The notes below the pieces were generated by a model. That model had not been told where the DNA came from, did no database searches, and saw nothing but the letters and a program-made list of their open reading frames with translations. Shown here piece by piece: positions 33,547 through 36,326 of a DNA stretch of 36,326 nt. The stretch spans positions 1 through 36,326 of the forward strand of contig CAIYSR010000098.1 in NCBI GenBank assembly GCA_903928895.1. Reading direction: 5' to 3'. Position 1 is the first letter of the stretch; each line of letters opens with the position of its first letter. This DNA comes from an uncultured Rhodospirillales bacterium (GTDB taxonomy: Bacteria > Pseudomonadota > Alphaproteobacteria > Acetobacterales > Acetobacteraceae). The position numbers were made by a program, and so were the translations under genes.

Positions 33547-33576
33547 GTAAAACTCCAGGACCGGCGGTCTGGAGCG

Positions 33577-33605
33577 GATATAACGGGGGGGTCATTCGTG
33601 TGCAA
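33577..33605 (-). promoter_or_regulatory. Candidate promoter of the MarR-flavoprotein operon
   Basis: On the minus strand TTGCAC (33605-33600) and TATATC (33582-33577) are separated by 17 bases, about 30 bases upstream of the GTG start. The spacer includes a run of seven C. The -35 box lies inside the palindrome at 33592-33609. Confidence 0.45.
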
Positions 33606-33609
33606 ATGA
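33592..33609. promoter_or_regulatory. Candidate MarR operator
   Basis: The arms TCATTCG (33592-33598) and CAAATGA (33603-33609) are complementary at six of seven positions around TGTG. The 18-base size fits MarR sites. It covers the proposed -35 box of the operon, consistent with repression. Confidence 0.5.
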
Positions 33610-33631
33610 TCCGGTGACGGGCCGGACATGC

Positions 33632-33662
33632 AAAAACCCCCGCCCGGGTGCCGGGCGGGGGG
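33632..33662 (-). terminator. Rho-independent terminator of the secreted-protein gene
   Basis: Read on the minus strand, a GC-rich hairpin with arms of about 11 bases (CCCCCGCCCGG / CCGGGCGGGGG, three-base loop) is followed by TTTTTG. It lies 27 bases after the stop of the gene at 33689-34126 and separates it from the MarR operon on the same strand. Confidence 0.85.
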
Positions 33663-33688
33663 ATTGCGGGAGCGTCAGGCGGGGTTGG

Positions 33689-34126
33689 TCAGTTGGTGGC
33701 CTTCGGCGTGACGGTGCCGCTGGAAGTCACCGGAGCAACGGGAGCGGCGGCGATGGTGCCGGCCGGCTTCTTCACGTCGGTGCCAGGCTTCGCTTCGGTC
33801 ACGGGTTTCGCGTCGGTCGTCGGCTTGGCGCCGGCGGGGGCCTTGGCGTCGGTCGCGGCGGCGGGTGCGGGCTTCGTCGCGTCGGTCGGCTTGGTCGAGG
33901 CCGGTTTGGTGTCGGTGGCGGCGGCACGGTGGATGCCGGTGTTGACGGCCGGCTTCCTGACGACCGGTTTGCCGGCGATGGCCTTGTCGGTGCTCGTGGT
34001 GCCGCTGACGGCTGTACCGGCGGAGGTGCCGCCCGAAATCGCCGAGCTCTGGGGCTGGGCCAGCACCGGCAGGGCGAAGCTGCTGGCGACGAAGGCGGCG
34101 AGGGCGATGCGAGGGAAGTTGGTCAT
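33689..34126 (-). CDS. Small secreted low-complexity Thr/Ala/Pro/Lys-rich protein
   Basis: This 145-residue protein has a clear signal peptide (MTNFPRIALAAFVASSFALPVLA, cleaved before QPQ). The mature part is almost entirely Ala, Thr, Pro, Lys, Val and Asp, with irregular repeats such as TDAKAPAGAKP, TTDAKPVTEAKP and GTDVKKPAG. No Cys is present and no fold is predicted, so it is likely disordered in the periplasm or cell envelope. AGGAA lies upstream of the ATG. I do not recognise a family; it could interact with the cell wall or simply be a low-complexity envelope protein. It is transcribed alone, with its own terminator. Confidence 0.7.
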   Translation of the reverse strand: MTNFPRIALAAFVASSFALPVLAQPQSSAISGGTSAGTAVSGTTSTDKAIAGKPVVRKPAVNTGIHRAAATDTKPASTKPTDATKPAPAAATDAKAPAGAKPTTDAKPVTEAKPGTDVKKPAGTIAAAPVAPVTSSGTVTPKATN

Positions 34127-34295
34127 CGGGTGAGGTTCCTGGTGTCGGGCTCGATTGCCTGACGACCGGATTTGGCCTCCGCGCGATGGCGCCGGCGCGG
34201 CGGGATCATGGCGGCGTTGCGGCGGCGCATTAACTTCGTGTTATCGCCGCCGCCGTGGTTCGGCTGATCCGGGGCAATGCGGCAAAAAAGGGGCT

Positions 34296-34325
34296 TTGCA
34301 AACTTTCCGTGATCGGTCACATGAT
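34296..34325 (+). promoter_or_regulatory. Weak candidate promoter of the symporter gene
   Basis: TTGCAA (34296-34301) and CATGAT (34320-34325) are 18 bases apart, 54 bases before the ATG. The short dyad GTGATCGGTCAC (34309-34320) sits in the gap. The -10 match is poor, so this is tentative. Confidence 0.25.
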
Positions 34326-34379
34326 GTTGCAAGGGGACTCTCTGAAGAATACGACCCAACCCGGAGGAAACGAGACGAA

Positions 34380-36098
34380 ATGGCGCCACAGTCACGCATC
34401 CCGCGCTCGGACGCGGAAATCAGGCCGATGTCGGCGGAAGAGCGCAAGGTCATCATCGCGTCGTCAGCCGGCACGGTGTTCGAATGGTATGACTTTTACC
34501 TCGCCGGCTCGCTCGCGGCGAACATCAGCGCGAACTTCTTTTCGGGCGTGAACCCGACGGCGGGGTTCATCTTCACGCTGCTCGGTTTTGCCGCCGGCTT
34601 CGCGGTGCGTCCGTTCGGCGCCCTGTTCTTCGGCCGCCTCGGTGACATCGTCGGGCGCAAATACACCTTCCTCGTGACTATGACGATCATGGGTATCGCC
34701 ACTTTCATCGTCGGCTGTCTCCCCGGCTATGCGACGATGGGCATCGCTTCACCGGTACTGTTCATCGCCTGCCGCCTGCTGCAAGGGCTCGCGCTCGGCG
34801 GCGAATACGGCGGGGCCGCGACCTACGTGGCCGAGCATGCGCCGCATGGCCGGCGCGGCTTCTACACCTCGTGGATCCAGACCACGGCCACCGTCGGCCT
34901 GTTCCTTTCGCTGCTGGTCATTCTCGGGCTGCGCCTGGCGATGACCCCGGCGGACTTCGCCCTGTGGGGCTGGCGCGTGCCGTTCCTGGTTTCGATCGTG
35001 CTGCTGATCGTGTCGATCTGGATCCGGATGCAGCTCGCGGAGAGCCCAGCCTTCACCAAGATGAAGGAGGAGGGCACCCACTCGAAGGCACCGCTGGCCG
35101 AGGCGTTCGGGCGTTGGGAGAACGCCAAGATCGCGATCTTCGCGCTGCTCGGCGGCACCGCGGGCCAGGCTGTGGTGTGGTATGGCGGGCAGTTCTATGC
35201 GCTGTTCTTCCTGACCCAGACCTTGAAGATGGACCCGATCGCGGCGAACTACGCCATCGCCGGCTCGCTCGCCATCGGCACGCCGTGCTTCGTCTTCTTC
35301 GGCTGGCTGTCCGACAAGATCGGCCGCAAGCCGATCATCCTCGGCGGCTGTCTGCTCGGCGCGGTGCTCTACTTCCCGCTGTTCCACGCGCTGACCAGCG
35401 CGGTGAACCCGACGCTGGAGACAGCGCTGTCCAAGGCGCCGGTGACGGTGGTGGCCAACGACGCGGAATGCTCGTTCCAGTTCAACCCGACCGGGACGTC
35501 ATCCTTCACCTCGTCGTGCGACATCGCCAAGTCCTTCCTGGCGCGCAACTCGGTCAACTACACCAACGTGGCGGCCCCGTCCGGCGCGGTGGCGAAGATC
35601 AAGATCGGGGACACCGAGGTCGTCGCGTTCGACCGTGCCGCGGCGGGTGCCGAGGGTGCGGCCAAGAACGCCGCGTTCGAGAAGGCCGCGACAGACGCCA
35701 TTCGTGGCGCCGGCTACCCGGCGGGTGCCGATCCGGCGAAGGTCAATTGGACGATGACGATCGCCATCCTCACCGTGCTGGTGATCCTGGTGACGATGGT
35801 CTACGGGCCGATGGCCGCGATGTTGGTGGAGCTGTTCCCCACCCGCATTCGCTACTCCGGCATGTCGCTGCCCTACCACATCGGCAACGGCTGGTTCGGC
35901 GGCTTCCTGCCGCCCACCGCCTTCGCCATCGTGGCCGCGACCGGGGATATATTCTCCGGCCTGTGGTACGTGGTGGCCGTCGCTGGCGGAACCTTTGTCA
36001 TCGGGCTGTTCTTCGTGCCCGAAACCAAGGACCGCGACATCTTCGGCGCCGACCCAATCGAGGCGCCGCACCACCGGCCGGCCAGCGCGGATATCTGA
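34380..36098 (+). CDS. MHS-family MFS metabolite:proton symporter
   Basis: This 572-residue inner-membrane transporter has about 12 helices and both copies of the MFS loop motif (GRLGDIVGRKYTF near residue 87 and GWLSDKIGRKP near 310). The MHS signatures AGTVFEWYDFYLAGSLA near the N-terminus and GGEYGGAATYVAEHAP near residue 141 place it with ShiA/ProP/KgtP-like symporters for organic acids or osmolytes. About 115 extra residues (about 341-456) interrupt the C-terminal half between two helices. They are hydrophilic, with two cysteines (DAECSF … SSCDIA) and an Ala/Lys/Asp-rich stretch. The loop position suggests a periplasmic location. GGAGG lies upstream of the ATG at 34380. A strong terminator follows, so it is transcribed alone. 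Confidence 0.92.
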   Translation: MAPQSRIPRSDAEIRPMSAEERKVIIASSAGTVFEWYDFYLAGSLAANISANFFSGVNPTAGFIFTLLGFAAGFAVRPFGALFFGRLGDIVGRKYTFLVTMTIMGIATFIVGCLPGYATMGIASPVLFIACRLLQGLALGGEYGGAATYVAEHAPHGRRGFYTSWIQTTATVGLFLSLLVILGLRLAMTPADFALWGWRVPFLVSIVLLIVSIWIRMQLAESPAFTKMKEEGTHSKAPLAEAFGRWENAKIAIFALLGGTAGQAVVWYGGQFYALFFLTQTLKMDPIAANYAIAGSLAIGTPCFVFFGWLSDKIGRKPIILGGCLLGAVLYFPLFHALTSAVNPTLETALSKAPVTVVANDAECSFQFNPTGTSSFTSSCDIAKSFLARNSVNYTNVAAPSGAVAKIKIGDTEVVAFDRAAAGAEGAAKNAAFEKAATDAIRGAGYPAGADPAKVNWTMTIAILTVLVILVTMVYGPMAAMLVELFPTRIRYSGMSLPYHIGNGWFGGFLPPTAFAIVAATGDIFSGLWYVVAVAGGTFVIGLFFVPETKDRDIFGADPIEAPHHRPASADI

Positions 36099-36122
36099 GA
36101 GCTGGTGGCGACTTCGAGGCAG

Positions 36123-36151
36123 AAACGCCGGGGCATGTCCCCGGCGTTTTT
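36123..36151 (+). terminator. Rho-independent terminator of the symporter gene
   Basis: A perfect 11-bp stem (AAACGCCGGGG at 36123-36133, CCCCGGCGTTT at 36139-36149) with loop CATGT runs into TTTTTG. It begins 25 bases after the stop codon. Confidence 0.93.
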
Positions 36152-36160
36152 GTTTGAGGC

Positions 36161-36326
36161 GAGGAAGGAAGTGCTTCTTTTTTTGGAAAAAAAGAAGCAA
36201 AAAAACTTGCTCCGTTCGCCTCGTGCGGCCTTCATCTTGCCCTGCGCCGCAGGCATTCGATCGCGGCTCCCGGCACCTGCTCACCGGGCGAGATGGTTTG
36301 ATGGCTTCGCCGTTCCCGTGCACACG
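36161..36326 (+). repeat. A/T-rich hairpin repeat and inverted composite-repeat block
   Basis: A perfect 12-bp hairpin (arms 36173-36184 and 36187-36198, GCTTCTTTTTTT / AAAAAAAGAAGC) is followed by AAAAAAACTT, as at 13525-13560. Beyond it CCTGCGCCGCAGGCATTC (near 36240), CTCCCGGCACC and GATGGCTTCGCC appear. The last two match, in inverted order, blocks at about 13640-13655 and 13603-13614. The element runs off the end of the window. Confidence 0.6.

Noticed and set aside
1-36326. CRISPR arrays, tRNA or rRNA genes, riboswitches, phage modules
   Set aside because: No regularly spaced direct repeats, cloverleaf-like segments, conserved aptamer cores or structural phage genes were seen by eye; a covariance-model search would be needed for certainty.

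Overview
The window is GC-rich, densely packed bacterial DNA. Its gene families (multi-GAF histidine kinase, IorAB-type molybdenum hydroxylase, DevBCA-type exporter, many solute-binding proteins, MHS-family symporter) and its A/T-rich hairpin repeats set in otherwise GC-rich spacers suggest an alphaproteobacterium, probably of the Acetobacteraceae/Rhodospirillales. That placement is inference: there is no rRNA or other phylogenetic marker here.

Layout. 1-386: intergenic DNA with one copy of a composite repeat. 387-4517: a soluble histidine kinase with six GAF domains. It overlaps the start of a response-regulator gene that is broken by an in-frame stop and then lost. 4653-9653 (minus): a five-gene operon of metallophosphoesterase, MetE-like protein, two ABC permeases and a sugar-type binding protein, with no ATPase gene. 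10062-13516 (plus): a complete TauABC/SsuABC-type importer followed by a NUDT19-like Nudix hydrolase. 13517-13775: a repeat block with inverted ends, possibly a small MITE-like element. 13776-16586: a luciferase-like monooxygenase and a divergent orphan family-5 binding protein. 16587-16912: two facing copies of the composite repeat. 16913-19521 (minus): a two-subunit molybdenum hydroxylase. 19680-20600: a crotonase-fold protein lacking both usual catalytic glutamates.

20620-28671 looks like one regulated catabolic/export region. A TetR repressor is divergent from a DevB-DevC-DevA exporter, and the spacer holds two copies of one palindrome. The exporter is followed closely by a penicillin-acylase-family Ntn hydrolase, an FAH-family protein and an Ldh_2 dehydrogenase. 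28700-29600 is a graveyard of mobile DNA: an IS701-type transposase N-terminus joined in frame to a serine-recombinase C-terminus that is itself frameshifted.

29601-33546 (minus): a MarR regulator and an 1150-residue iron-sulfur flavoprotein, fusing a GltD-like module to a ferredoxin-reductase/PyrK-like module. Its gene carries a ten-base G tract. 33689-34126: a small secreted low-complexity protein with a clear terminator. 34380-36098: an MHS-family symporter with a large extramembrane insert and a strong terminator. The window ends in another repeat block.

Overall this is a nutrient-scavenging and small-molecule catabolism region (four binding proteins, three ABC systems, several oxidoreductases) with signs of decay and repeat or mobile-element activity. 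I found no CRISPR array, tRNA, rRNA or phage module. The best candidates for something undescribed are the TetR-DevBCA-acylase region with its paired operators, the MarR-controlled fused flavoprotein, and the MITE-like repeat block.
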